Shown piece after piece: positions 53,848-62,544 of a DNA stretch of 64,000 nucleotides. Below the pieces are notes generated by a model, which was given only the letters and a program-made list of their open reading frames with translations, was not told the DNA's origin and made no database searches. The stretch comes from Thalassospira profundimaris WP0211 (GTDB taxonomy: Bacteria > Pseudomonadota > Alphaproteobacteria > Rhodospirillales > Thalassospiraceae), in contig NZ_AMRN01000001.1 in NCBI RefSeq assembly GCF_000300275.1, positions 372,001 through 436,000 of the forward strand, written 5' to 3'. Position 1 is the first letter of the stretch, and each line of letters opens with the position of its first letter. The position numbers and the translations under genes were made by a program.

Positions 53848-53891
53848 TTTTTCTTTACAGGGCGTCGTTCAAGACGACCTCTGCGGTCGCC

Positions 53892-55808
53892 TTACTTGTC
53901 TTTTTTGTTGTCATCGACTTCTTCGAAGTCGGCGTCAACAACACCGTCGTCGGCCTGTGCAGAGGCATCAGCGTCCGCCGCGTCACCTGCGCCAGCTTCT
54001 TCCTGCTGGGCCTGATACATGGCTTCGCCAAGTTTCATCGAGGCCTGCTGCAGTTCGTTCAGCTTGGTGGTGATGGCTTCGGCATCTTCACCGTCCTTGG
54101 CTTCTTTCAAAGCCGACAGGGCGTTTTCGATTTCCGACTTGGTCGCGTCGTCAACCTTGTCACCATGTTCCGAAAGGTTCTTTTCGGTGGCATGGATGAT
54201 GGCTTCTGCCTGGTTGCGGGCTTCGACAAGGGCCTTACGCTTTTTATCAGCTTCGGCGTTGCTTTCCGCATCCTTGACCATGTTTTCGATCTCGTCATCG
54301 GAAAGACCACCAGATGCCTGAATACGGATCTGCTGTTCCTTGTTGGTCGCCTTGTCTTTGGCAGACACGTTGACGATACCGTTGGCGTCAATGTCAAAGG
54401 TCACTTCAATCTGCGGAACACCGCGCGGTGCCGGCGGGATACCAACCAGATCGAACTGGCCAAGCATCTTGTTGTCCGCCGCCATTTCACGTTCACCCTG
54501 GAAGACGCGGATGGTCACGGCCGTCTGATTGTCTTCAGCGGTCGAGAAGGTCTGCGACTTGCGGGTCGGGATCGTGGTGTTACGGTCGATCAGGCGGGTG
54601 AAGACACCACCAAGCGTCTCGATACCAAGCGACAGCGGGGTCACGTCAAGCAGAAGAACGTCTTTGACGTCACCCTGCAGAACACCACCCTGAATCGCGG
54701 CACCAAGGGCAACAACCTCATCCGGGTTCACACCTTTGTGCGGATCACGGCCAAAGAACTCTTTAACGCGTTCCTGAACCTTCGGCATACGAGTCATGCC
54801 GCCGACCAGAATAACGTCATCAATTTCACCAGCGGTGATGCCGGCATCTTTCAGCGCTGCCTTGCACGGGGTCATGGTGCGTTCGATCAGATCGCCAACC
54901 AGACCTTCAAGCTTCGCACGCGACAGCTTGATATTCAGGTGTTTCGGACCAGATGCGTCTGCGGTGATGAACGGCAGGTTGACATCGGTCTGCATCGACG
55001 AGGAAAGCTCGATCTTGGCTTTCTCGGCAGCTTCTTTCAGACGCTGCAGGGCCAGACGGTCTTTGCGCAGATCGATCTGCTGTTCTTTTTTGAACTCGTC
55101 AGCAAGGTAATCGATGATCTGTTTGTCGAAGTCTTCACCACCAAGGAAGGTATCACCGTTGGTTGATTTAACTTCGAAAACGCCATCGCCGATTTCCAGA
55201 ACCGACACGTCAAAGGTACCACCACCAAGGTCATAAACGACCACGGTGCCACCGTCTTTCTTGTCCAGACCATAGGCCAGTGCTGCTGCGGTCGGCTCGT
55301 TGATGATACGTTTGACTTCAAGACCCGCAATCTTGCCGGCGTCTTTAGTTGCCTGGCGCTGGGAGTCGTTGAAGTATGCCGGAACGGTAATCACGGCTTC
55401 GGTTACCGGCTCACCCAGATGGGCTTCTGCGGTTTCCTTCATTTTCTGAAGCACCATGGCTGCGATCTGGCTCGGGGCCATTTTCTCGCCATTGACTTCA
55501 ACCCATGCATCGCCGTTTTCGCCCGATACGATTTTGTACGGAACGAGATCCTTGTCCTTTTCGACTTCCGGATCGCCGTAACGACGACCGATCAGACGTT
55601 TAATGGCAAACAGGGTGTTTTCCGGGTTGGTGACTGCCTGGCGTTTCGCCGGCTGACCGACAAGGCGTTCACCATCATCGGTGAAAGCGACCATTGACGG
55701 AGTGGTACGAGCACCTTCGCTGTTTTCAATCACACGGCCTTCTTTGCCGTCCATGACTGCTACGCACGAGTTGGTGGTGCCAAGGTCGATACCAATAATC
55801 TTACCCAT
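53892..55808 (-). CDS. dnaK: Chaperone DnaK (Hsp70)
   Basis: ATP-driven chaperone, 638 residues. Starts [20 protein letters not shown]; Hsp70 signatures [16 protein letters not shown] and [14 protein letters not shown]; substrate-binding domain after about residue 390 and a disordered acidic tail ([21 protein letters not shown]). Heads the dnaK-dnaJ operon; a possible heat-shock promoter lies about 130 bases upstream. Confidence 0.99.
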   Translation of the reverse strand: MGKIIGIDLGTTNSCVAVMDGKEGRVIENSEGARTTPSMVAFTDDGERLVGQPAKRQAVTNPENTLFAIKRLIGRRYGDPEVEKDKDLVPYKIVSGENGDAWVEVNGEKMAPSQIAAMVLQKMKETAEAHLGEPVTEAVITVPAYFNDSQRQATKDAGKIAGLEVKRIINEPTAAALAYGLDKKDGGTVVVYDLGGGTFDVSVLEIGDGVFEVKSTNGDTFLGGEDFDKQIIDYLADEFKKEQQIDLRKDRLALQRLKEAAEKAKIELSSSMQTDVNLPFITADASGPKHLNIKLSRAKLEGLVGDLIERTMTPCKAALKDAGITAGEIDDVILVGGMTRMPKVQERVKEFFGRDPHKGVNPDEVVALGAAIQGGVLQGDVKDVLLLDVTPLSLGIETLGGVFTRLIDRNTTIPTRKSQTFSTAEDNQTAVTIRVFQGEREMAADNKMLGQFDLVGIPPAPRGVPQIEVTFDIDANGIVNVSAKDKATNKEQQIRIQASGGLSDDEIENMVKDAESNAEADKKRKALVEARNQAEAIIHATEKNLSEHGDKVDDATKSEIENALSALKEAKDGEDAEAITTKLNELQQASMKLGEAMYQAQQEEAGAGDAADADASAQADDGVVDADFEEVDDNKKDK

Positions 55809-55938
55809 AGTAAGTTCCTCTTTTAGCGGCCGGTCCGTCCCGCAGCCTCCGAAATGAAGCGCCGCGCAGGACCTCCTGGGACCAATGGTTGTAATACACG
55901 TAATTTTTCTGGGGGTTCTTCGTTACCCCGCGAACCTA

Positions 55939-55966
55939 TATATGAAAGTCGCCACAAAGTCGCAAG
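55939..55966 (-). promoter_or_regulatory. Putative RpoH-type promoter of dnaK
   Basis: On the dnaK strand, CTTGCG (55966-55961) is followed by about 16 bases and CATATA (55944-55939). CTTG plus a CAT/TATA-like -10 box roughly suits alphaproteobacterial heat-shock (sigma-32) promoters, and the site is about 130 bases before the start codon. Pattern match by eye only. Confidence 0.4.
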
Positions 55967-56066
55967 CGGTCAAAGTGGGGAATCTTGGCTGTTTTTTGCC
56001 TTCAAACCGCATTTTTGATCCGATCAACCGCATTTCAGGCCCGATAAACCGGCGCAATGGGCAAGA

Positions 56067-56099
56067 AAAGCCGGTTTTTAAGGCACAAAACCCGGCTTT
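56067..56099 (-). terminator. Hairpin downstream of the DUF2244 gene
   Basis: AAAGCCGG and CCGGCTTT arms around a 17-base loop, located 45 bases past the stop of the DUF2244 gene. It could end that transcript. The stem is short, so confidence is limited. Confidence 0.45.
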
Positions 56100-56144
56100 C
56101 GAATTGCTTCATAACCGGGTTGCAAAACACTCAGATCACGGGCT

Positions 56145-56645
56145 TCAGATCGGAATATCGGCAGGATTACAGCGGGTTTGGCGCAAGACGGCCTCAAGCT
56201 TGTTTGCCAGATTTTCCTTTTCATCTGCGCCCAGAAAACGCGCAATTTCCAGACTTTTGCCATGCGTGCGCAAAAACAGCGCGGCTTGTTCATCCTCGCC
56301 GCGTTCCAACACCACGCGCAGCCAATAAGGCTGAAAATCAAATTCCTCGCGTTCGCCACGTACCGAAATCCGTGTCACCCGAAGGTTGCCGTGCGCAAGC
56401 TCGATCCGTTCTTCCTGCCGGGCGGAACGAAAACTGAAATAGAACGCCAGCGACAGCAAGATAACATCAAGGCCCAAAAACCCGATCACCGGCCATGCGC
56501 CCACCGACCAGAAGATAAACCCGATGGTCGTGGTGAGTGCGGCAATGAACAGCACAATATTGCGGGCAGCCCGGCGCGACAGCGATCGCGGCGGAAACAG
56601 ATCCACCCGAAAGATCGGTTTTGCTGAACGCGGCACGTTTGGCAT
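56145..56645 (-). CDS. DUF2244 membrane protein
   Basis: About 166 residues. Arg-rich start, two adjacent helices (about 28-50 and 52-72), then a soluble domain of about 90 residues (GNLRVTRISVRGEREEFDFQPYWLRVVLE, GKSLEIARFLGADEKENLANKL) that matches the DUF2244 family, common in alphaproteobacteria and of unknown function. The 3' direction is toward dnaK; divergent from nth. ATG 56645 is preferred over 56720. Confidence 0.85.
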   Translation of the reverse strand: MPNVPRSAKPIFRVDLFPPRSLSRRAARNIVLFIAALTTTIGFIFWSVGAWPVIGFLGLDVILLSLAFYFSFRSARQEERIELAHGNLRVTRISVRGEREEFDFQPYWLRVVLERGEDEQAALFLRTHGKSLEIARFLGADEKENLANKLEAVLRQTRCNPADIPI

Positions 56646-56824
56646 GTAAGTTACCTGTTGCTGGATATCCGATTGTGCGCCGGGGCACAGGACAGCTGCA
56701 ATCAAAATTCGATTTTTCACCCCTCACAGTTTATATAGTTTGCAACACGTAAATCGGATCAGGGGATGCGCATCGACGCCACCCCCAGCCCCAAATATCG
56801 ATACATAAAAAGAGATCGCAGCCC

Positions 56825-57478
56825 ATGGCCCGCCCGATGAACAAAGCCGCCATCGAAGAGTTTTTCCAGCGTCTGTCCGATGCAGACCCGGAACCGAAAG
56901 GGGAACTTGATTACACCAACCCCTATACCCTTCTGGTCGCGGTTGCACTCTCGGCACAGGCGACAGATGTCGGGGTGAACAAGGCGACCAAAAAACTGTT
57001 TCAGATCGTCTCAACCCCGCAAGACATGCTTGATCTTGGCGAAGAAGCATTGATCGAGCACATCAAAACCATCGGGCTTTATCGTGGCAAGGCCAAGAAC
57101 GTCATGGCGGCGGCCAAAATCCTTGTCGAAAAGCATGACGGCATTGTCCCCAACGATCAGGAAGCGCTTGAAGAACTGCCCGGTGTTGGTCGCAAGACCG
57201 CCAATGTGGTGCGCAATATTGCCTGGGGCGAGCATACCATGGCGGTTGATACCCATATCTTCCGGCTCGGCAATCGTACCGGCATGGCCAATGGCAAAAC
57301 GGTTCTGGCGGTTGAAAAGGCGCTGCTGAAAAAGGTTCCGGCCCGCTTCATGACCCATGCCCATCACTGGCTGATCCTGCATGGACGCTATATCTGCAAG
57401 GCGCGCAAGCCGCGCTGTGGCGACTGCATCGTCAATGATCTGTGCAATTACAAAGACAAAACGCCTGCCGGGGCTTGA
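56825..57478 (+). CDS. nth: Endonuclease III
   Basis: Base-excision repair DNA glycosylase/AP lyase for oxidised pyrimidines. 217 residues. Helix-hairpin-helix LEELPGVGRKTANVV with catalytic Lys, catalytic Asp in MAVDTHIFRLGNRTG, and the iron-sulfur cluster cysteines C-X6-C-X2-C-X5-C (CKARKPRCGDCIVNDLC). Divergent from the DUF2244 gene. Confidence 0.97.
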   Translation: MARPMNKAAIEEFFQRLSDADPEPKGELDYTNPYTLLVAVALSAQATDVGVNKATKKLFQIVSTPQDMLDLGEEALIEHIKTIGLYRGKAKNVMAAAKILVEKHDGIVPNDQEALEELPGVGRKTANVVRNIAWGEHTMAVDTHIFRLGNRTGMANGKTVLAVEKALLKKVPARFMTHAHHWLILHGRYICKARKPRCGDCIVNDLCNYKDKTPAGA

Positions 57479-57519
57479 TCCGACAGGCGTTTAAAAGGTC
57501 TGGGCTTATCAAGTTGTGA

Positions 57520-58992
57520 TCAGAAAACCTGATCGAAGCTTGCCGGGGCGGGCGCAATGACCTTTGCACCATCGGGCTGGACTTGCATGATGGCATAGCC
57601 ACGTTCCGACTGACCATCCGGGGTCAGACGGAAGATACCGTCCACACCGACAAATCCACTTGGGTTGGTCAGCGTCTGCTGACTCATATTGTTTTCATCA
57701 CGCGCCATAAGGGCCGCCAAAGCCGTGCTGTCATAGGCAAGGCTTGAAATACGCGGCGGCTGGCTGCCAAAGGTGCGCTCAAAACGGGCGGCAAACAGTT
57801 CCCAGTTTTCCGGGTTGGGGGCGGCAAAGATCCCGCCCTTAAGCGCCGGTTCGGAAAACAGGCCCGGATCGTTCCAGCCAAACGTTCCGATAAACTGCAC
57901 CACCGATGGATCAACATCGAAATAGGCCAGAAGCGAGGAAACCTGACGCAACTCGCCACCGGTGGCCGGCAGGATCAGGGCATCAAAATCAAGCTCGCCA
58001 AAGGTATCGACCCCTTCAAGACGACGCAGCGCGCGTTTGGAACCGGCACTGCCATCGGCTTCAAGCTGTGCCTTGTGTGCACGCAGGTTCGCACGCCGCG
58101 CGTCATAATTGGCAAAGTCCCGAATGGTTTGCTGCAAATCTTCCGAACCGGGCTGATAGAACGCCACCCGGCCAAGGGTCCCGCCAACGCGCGAGACAAC
58201 GGTATTAAGTCCGCTTGCGATCTGGCGGCCATAATCGTTTTGCGGCAGAAGGGCTGCGAAACGGTAACGCCCTTGCGTCGTGGCATAGCCCGCCGCACGG
58301 GCAATCTGGTCTTCCGGGATCAGGCCATTGACCCAAACGCCGCTTTCCGCCACCCGGCGATTGTTGGAAAAGGCCACTACCGGCACATTCGCCGATTTGG
58401 CAACTTCGCTCGCCCCACTTACCGATTCGGCAAATAGCGGGCCAAGGATCATCTTGGCACCGGCATCGACGGCCTCGCGCGCGGCATTCTGCCCGCCCTG
58501 ATAGGTGCCAGCAGTATCGATCGGCATCAGGATGAAGTCATCACCGGCAATGTCAAACATGGCAAGTTCTGCGGCATGGCGCATCGCCCGGCCCAGTTCG
58601 CCGTGCTGACCTGACAGCGGCAACAACAACGCAACCCGCTTTTCAAAAACAGCCGCATCGTCATTATAAAGCAACGGCAGCTCAGCGCCCTCACCCTCGG
58701 GCAAGGCAGCATCACTTGGCCACGGGCTGGCATCGGGGATCAGGCCTTGATTGGGGGCACTGTTGGGATCAACGGTATTGCCGCCTGGCTGATTGGCACT
58801 TTCAACCGGCGCCCCATCACGTTGCATGCCGAAAAGGTCCGTGATACTCGTGGTCGCATTACAAGCGGTCAGCCCGAAAGAGAGGACAACCACAGATGCC
58901 GTCCGGCGCGCAATCCGGCCCCAAGCCGGAAATAGATCCGAAAACCGATCCCGATCTGACAACGCCTGACACGGCAGCGCCTCTTTCTGCAT
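57520..58992 (-). CDS. lpoA: LpoA-like lipoprotein, penicillin-binding protein activator
   Basis: Outer-membrane lipoprotein of the LppC/LpoA family, with a lipobox FGLTAC and a periplasmic-binding-protein-type fold from about residue 90 (VALLLPLSGQHGELGRAMRHAAELAMFDI). In E. coli LpoA stimulates PBP1a. The start is unsure: ATG 58992 (490 residues) and TTG 58965 are the closest candidates; ATG 59082 is possible. The region before the lipobox overlaps the 5' end of the divergent rsmI, whose best start (58896) lies inside this gene. The rsmI/lpoA head-to-head pair matches E. coli yraL/yraM. Confidence 0.88.
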   Translation of the reverse strand: MQKEALPCQALSDRDRFSDLFPAWGRIARRTASVVVLSFGLTACNATTSITDLFGMQRDGAPVESANQPGGNTVDPNSAPNQGLIPDASPWPSDAALPEGEGAELPLLYNDDAAVFEKRVALLLPLSGQHGELGRAMRHAAELAMFDIAGDDFILMPIDTAGTYQGGQNAAREAVDAGAKMILGPLFAESVSGASEVAKSANVPVVAFSNNRRVAESGVWVNGLIPEDQIARAAGYATTQGRYRFAALLPQNDYGRQIASGLNTVVSRVGGTLGRVAFYQPGSEDLQQTIRDFANYDARRANLRAHKAQLEADGSAGSKRALRRLEGVDTFGELDFDALILPATGGELRQVSSLLAYFDVDPSVVQFIGTFGWNDPGLFSEPALKGGIFAAPNPENWELFAARFERTFGSQPPRISSLAYDSTALAALMARDENNMSQQTLTNPSGFVGVDGIFRLTPDGQSERGYAIMQVQPDGAKVIAPAPASFDQVF

Positions 58993-59954
58993 CCGATTCT
59001 GTGACGGATGACGTTTCGGACAACCCACTCTCACCTCCAGATAAGTCGTTTCGTCCGCAGGGTAATGCGGGCGAGGGTGCAAGTAAACATGATGAAAGCC
59101 ATTTGCCGCTTTCAGCTGGTCTTTATCTTGTCGCTACTCCAATCGGAAATTTGGGCGATATTACGTTCAGGGCGCTTGAAATCCTCAAACGTGCCGATGT
59201 TATCCTGTGTGAAGACACCAGAACGTCGGGGAAATTGCTGTCGCGATATGGCGTGAAAACCAAGCGAATCGCCTATCACGAACATAACGCGGCCAAAATG
59301 CGCCCCGAAATCATGGACCGTCTGGGCAAGGGGCAGGGCCTTGCCCTTATTTCCGATGCCGGAACACCCTTGATCAATGATCCCGGCTACAAACTTGTAC
59401 GCGACTGCAAGGCAGAAGGGTTCACCGTCACCGCCGCCCCGGGTGCGGCGTCACCGATTGTTGCCCTGATCCTGTCCGGCCTGCCGAGCGATCATTTCTT
59501 TTATGCCGGCTTCCTGCCGCCCAAATCGATGGCGCGCAAAAAGGAACTGGCGCGCTTTGCACCGATCCCGGGCAGCCTGATCTTTCTTGAAAGTCCCAAG
59601 CGACTGGCCGCAAGCCTGAACGATATGGCCGAGATGCTGGGCGGCACACGCGAAGCCGCCGTGACCCGCGAACTAACCAAAATGTTTGAAGAAGTCCGCA
59701 ATGGCACACTTGCCGATCTGGCGGCGCATTATAATGAGGCCGGCGCCCCCAAAGGCGAGATCGTGGTGATTGTTGGCCCGGCCGATGCCAGCGAAAACGA
59801 ACCAAGAGCCGAAGACATCGACGCGCGCCTAAGCGAGCTGATCAAAACCCACCGCACCAAGGATGCCGCCGATATTCTGGCCCGCGAAACCGGTCTTAAG
59901 AAGCGCGACCTTTATAATCGTGCCCTTGAACTCGCCAAGTCGGACCCGGATTGA
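58896..59954 (+). CDS. rsmI: 16S rRNA 2'-O-ribose C1402 methyltransferase
   Basis: Methylates the ribose of C1402 in the decoding centre, using SAM. Core starts at LYLVATPIGNLGDITFRALE; SAM-binding and catalytic regions ISDAGTPLINDPGY and GAASPIVALILSGLPSDHFFYAGFLP are present. ATG 58896 has GAGAGG about ten bases upstream, giving 352 residues with a 75-residue polar N-terminal extension; GTG 59001 has no ribosome site. The N-terminal extension lies opposite the lpoA start region. The stop overlaps the region before yraN. Confidence 0.93.
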   Translation: MPSGAQSGPKPEIDPKTDPDLTTPDTAAPLSASDSVTDDVSDNPLSPPDKSFRPQGNAGEGASKHDESHLPLSAGLYLVATPIGNLGDITFRALEILKRADVILCEDTRTSGKLLSRYGVKTKRIAYHEHNAAKMRPEIMDRLGKGQGLALISDAGTPLINDPGYKLVRDCKAEGFTVTAAPGAASPIVALILSGLPSDHFFYAGFLPPKSMARKKELARFAPIPGSLIFLESPKRLAASLNDMAEMLGGTREAAVTRELTKMFEEVRNGTLADLAAHYNEAGAPKGEIVVIVGPADASENEPRAEDIDARLSELIKTHRTKDAADILARETGLKKRDLYNRALELAKSDPD

Positions 59955-59956
59955 CC

Positions 59957-60340
59957 ATGGCCCGATCCCGTCCTGTGCATGATGACACATCAAGCCGCAA
60001 GCGGGCGGAAAAGGCCGGACGCCGGGCGGAAAAACTTTGTGAATTCTGGTTGCGCCTGAAGGGCTATCGCATTCTGGCCATCCGCCACAAAAGCCCGGTC
60101 GGTGAAATCGATATCATTGCCAAGCGTGGAAATGTCATGGTCGCGATTGAGGTCAAAAACCGTGCCGACCGCACAACCGCCCTGCATGCTATTACCCCAA
60201 GGCAACAAAGCCGCATCGCCCGTGCCCTTGAAGCCTACGCGGGCAAGATCGGCCACACGGGTGACCTTCGCCTTGATCTGATGATTGTTCGAAATTGGGG
60301 CAGGATCGAGCATCTCAGGAACGCCTGGCAGGTTTCGTAA
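59957..60340 (+). CDS. yraN: YraN family protein (UPF0102)
   Basis: 127 residues, restriction-endonuclease-like fold. Motif order GRRAEKLCEFWL ... GEIDIIAKRGNVMVAIEVKNR gives the E-D-ExK-type acidic/basic residues seen in the family; some members are thought to be nucleases acting with DNA repair or uptake, but no role is firmly known. ATG 59957 lies three bases after the rsmI stop, so the two are co-translated. Confidence 0.92.
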   Translation: MARSRPVHDDTSSRKRAEKAGRRAEKLCEFWLRLKGYRILAIRHKSPVGEIDIIAKRGNVMVAIEVKNRADRTTALHAITPRQQSRIARALEAYAGKIGHTGDLRLDLMIVRNWGRIEHLRNAWQVS

Positions 60341-60366
60341 GCAGGCATTCCCGCAGTTTGTTGGCC

Positions 60367-60774
60367 TCAGGGATGCATTTTCGCACCCTTGGTGATCTTA
60401 TCCACACTGCGTTTATCAGCATGAATGCCAATGCCAACAAATTTTACCGTTTCAGGATCCGCGTTGGCAAAAACATCCCGATTGGCCGCATCGTGGCCAG
60501 TGGCAAACATTTCCTCGATATAGGCCGATACCCGGACACCGCGGTTTAAGGCGCGCTGATGGATTTTCGCAATGGTATCGCCATCGGCGGCCAGAACGAT
60601 GGCGGGCTGACGCGACAGCGGGTTATAGATATTCTGGTTGGCGTCGATGTAGGGCTCGCCGATGATATCGGGGGTTTGGGCAACAATGCCGCTCATCAGG
60701 AAGGCCGTCACATTCAGGGATTGCCAAGTTTCGAGGTCATTGCGCAAAATCAGGGCGACTTTGGTATCAAACAT
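60367..60774 (-). CDS. DUF2000 family protein
   Basis: 135 residues. Pattern KVALILRNDLETWQSLNVTAFLMSGIV and RALNRGVRVSAYIEEMFATGHDAANRDVF matches the DUF2000 family (peptidyl-tRNA hydrolase II-like fold); function unknown. Only 32 bases separate its start from the divergent AraC gene, so they share a promoter region and AraC may control it. Converges on yraN. Confidence 0.82.
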   Translation of the reverse strand: MFDTKVALILRNDLETWQSLNVTAFLMSGIVAQTPDIIGEPYIDANQNIYNPLSRQPAIVLAADGDTIAKIHQRALNRGVRVSAYIEEMFATGHDAANRDVFANADPETVKFVGIGIHADKRSVDKITKGAKMHP

Positions 60775-60806
60775 TCACTTCCTCCAATCGGTCGGATGAT
60801 CCGGTA

Positions 60807-61670
60807 ATGAAAGAAGCAATAGAACAGGCAGATGATCGCGGTATTGAACGTTTGTGCAAAAAGCGCGAACGCTTCGTTGCGGCCCCGACTGCACCCGGGA
60901 TCGAGCGGATCGAAGCCCTGTTCTATGGCAATATGTTCACCCCGCATCGCCACGATACCTATGCGCTGGGCATCACCTTAAAAGGTGTCCAGACCTTTAA
61001 TTATCGCGGGGAATTTCGCGCCAGCAATCCGGGTAATATCATCATCCTGCATCCTGACGAGCTGCATGACGGTGGGGCTGGGACCGAGGACGGATTGCAA
61101 TATCGCATGCTGTATCTTGAACCCGCCCTGTTGCGATCGGGCCTTGATCACGAAGCCGATCCGCTGCCCTTTGTCGGTGAACCGGTTATTCAGGACCCGG
61201 TTTTGTGGTCGATCATGGCATCGGCTTTGGGGGAACTTGAAAGCGACATGGATCCGCTTTTGCGCGATCAGTTTGTCAGCGACATCGCCCGGCGCCTGTC
61301 ATTGCATGCTAAGGCGCCGCTGAAACGCCCGCGCTTTACGGCCAGCCAAAGCATGGATCAGGTGCGCGCCTTTCTGGAAGATAACTTTGACCGTCCGGTT
61401 CAATCTGACGAGCTTGAACAAGTTGCCGGTATGGACCGTTTTCGCCTGATCCGGCATTTCCGTGCGCGGTTCGGAACCACACCTTATCGCTATTTGATGA
61501 TGCGTCGCCTGCAAAAGGCGCGGGCATTGATGATGGTTGGGCAACCCCTGGCCGGAATTGCTGCCGAGACCGGATTTGCCGATCAAAGCCATTTCAACCG
61601 GCATTTCCGCCAGACTTATGGTGTGTCACCCGGGCGTTGGGCGGAATTGTTCGCCAGCAACAACCTGTGA
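60807..61670 (+). CDS. AraC family regulator, divergent from DUF2000 gene
   Basis: 287 residues. N-terminal AraC cupin (FTPHRHDTYALGITLKGVQTFNYRGEF, HPDELHDGGAGTEDG) and C-terminal double HTH (LEQVAGMDRFRLIRHFRARFGTTPYRYLMMRRL ... GIAAETGFADQSHFNRHFRQTYGVSPGRW). Divergent from the DUF2000 gene with only 32 bases between start codons, so any operator must sit at or inside the coding starts. Confidence 0.92.
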   Translation: MKEAIEQADDRGIERLCKKRERFVAAPTAPGIERIEALFYGNMFTPHRHDTYALGITLKGVQTFNYRGEFRASNPGNIIILHPDELHDGGAGTEDGLQYRMLYLEPALLRSGLDHEADPLPFVGEPVIQDPVLWSIMASALGELESDMDPLLRDQFVSDIARRLSLHAKAPLKRPRFTASQSMDQVRAFLEDNFDRPVQSDELEQVAGMDRFRLIRHFRARFGTTPYRYLMMRRLQKARALMMVGQPLAGIAAETGFADQSHFNRHFRQTYGVSPGRWAELFASNNL

Positions 61671-61818
61671 TCGTCGCCCTGCGACATCGATTTCAGGCAC
61701 GAATTCGCAGAAAAATGCATTTTTACTGATAAACCGCCCAGTATTTTAAGTCTCTTTAACCCCCGCGGGCCATGATGGGTGTTGTAAGACTTGGGGGAAC
61801 TGGACGAGACATCCGTTA

Positions 61819-62451
61819 ATGTCACCAATAAGAATGGTCAATCGACCACTTGGCTTTGCCAGGGCACTTCTGCTGACGGGTATGTGCATTTTGCCGCTTT
61901 CGGGATGCACGCCTACATCCGTTGTGCTCGGAGCTGGCGCAACCGCCGGTGTTGCCGCCTTTCAGGAACGCGGCTTTAACGGTGCTGTCAGTGATACGGC
62001 AATCACCGCCCAGATCTGGCAGAAGTTTCTGGCACAGGACGAAAAACTGTTTCTCGATATCGAGATTGAAGTGGTTGAAGGTGAAGTTCTTTTGGCCGGT
62101 CAGGTGCCCACCGTGGCTGATCAACTTGAAGCTGTACGCCTAAGCTGGCAGGTTAGCGGAGTAAAAAGTGTTCATAACGAGATTGAGATCGGTGACGGCC
62201 TGACGCTTGTTGATAGTGCAAGTGATCTGTTGATCACCACCAAGATCAAGACTGCACTGATGTTTGACGGTGATGTTTTCGCCATCAATTACAGCGTCGA
62301 GACCGTCAATGGCACCGTCCATCTGATGGGAATTGCCCAGGACGACCATGAACGCAGTCGCGTGATTTCACATGCCCGGGACACCAGCTATGTCAAACGG
62401 GTTGTCAGTCATATCCGTCTGAAAGACGATGCCATCCGACAAGGAACCTGA
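61819..62451 (+). CDS. Lipoprotein with two BON domains (DolP-like)
   Basis: 210 residues. Lipoprotein signal (LPLSGC, Cys near residue 30), a Gly/Ala-rich linker (GAGATAGVAAFQERG, typical of DolP/YraP), BON domain 1 at about 58-125 and BON domain 2 at about 130-205. DolP supports outer-membrane integrity and BamA function in E. coli, where it is in the rsmI-lpoA-yraN neighbourhood as here. ATG 61819 or 61834. Confidence 0.9.
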   Translation: MSPIRMVNRPLGFARALLLTGMCILPLSGCTPTSVVLGAGATAGVAAFQERGFNGAVSDTAITAQIWQKFLAQDEKLFLDIEIEVVEGEVLLAGQVPTVADQLEAVRLSWQVSGVKSVHNEIEIGDGLTLVDSASDLLITTKIKTALMFDGDVFAINYSVETVNGTVHLMGIAQDDHERSRVISHARDTSYVKRVVSHIRLKDDAIRQGT

Positions 62452-62544
62452 GCCATCAGTACCGTAAGCCACATAACAGCACCGACCGATCCGGATCGCC
62501 AATGGCTTGTCGATTATGGCAAGGGCCTGAAACCTGACGCCAGC

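Larger units (their letters stand above)
55809..56144. other. 336-base gap upstream of dnaK
   Basis: No gene. It holds the putative RpoH-type promoter of dnaK and, nearer DUF2244, a hairpin likely to end that transcript. A short direct repeat AACCGCATTT occurs twice (near 56007 and 56027); meaning unknown. Confidence 0.6.

Noticed and set aside
56007..56036. AACCGCATTT repeated near dnaK as an operator
   Set aside because: Short, far from the promoter candidate and not symmetric; could be chance.
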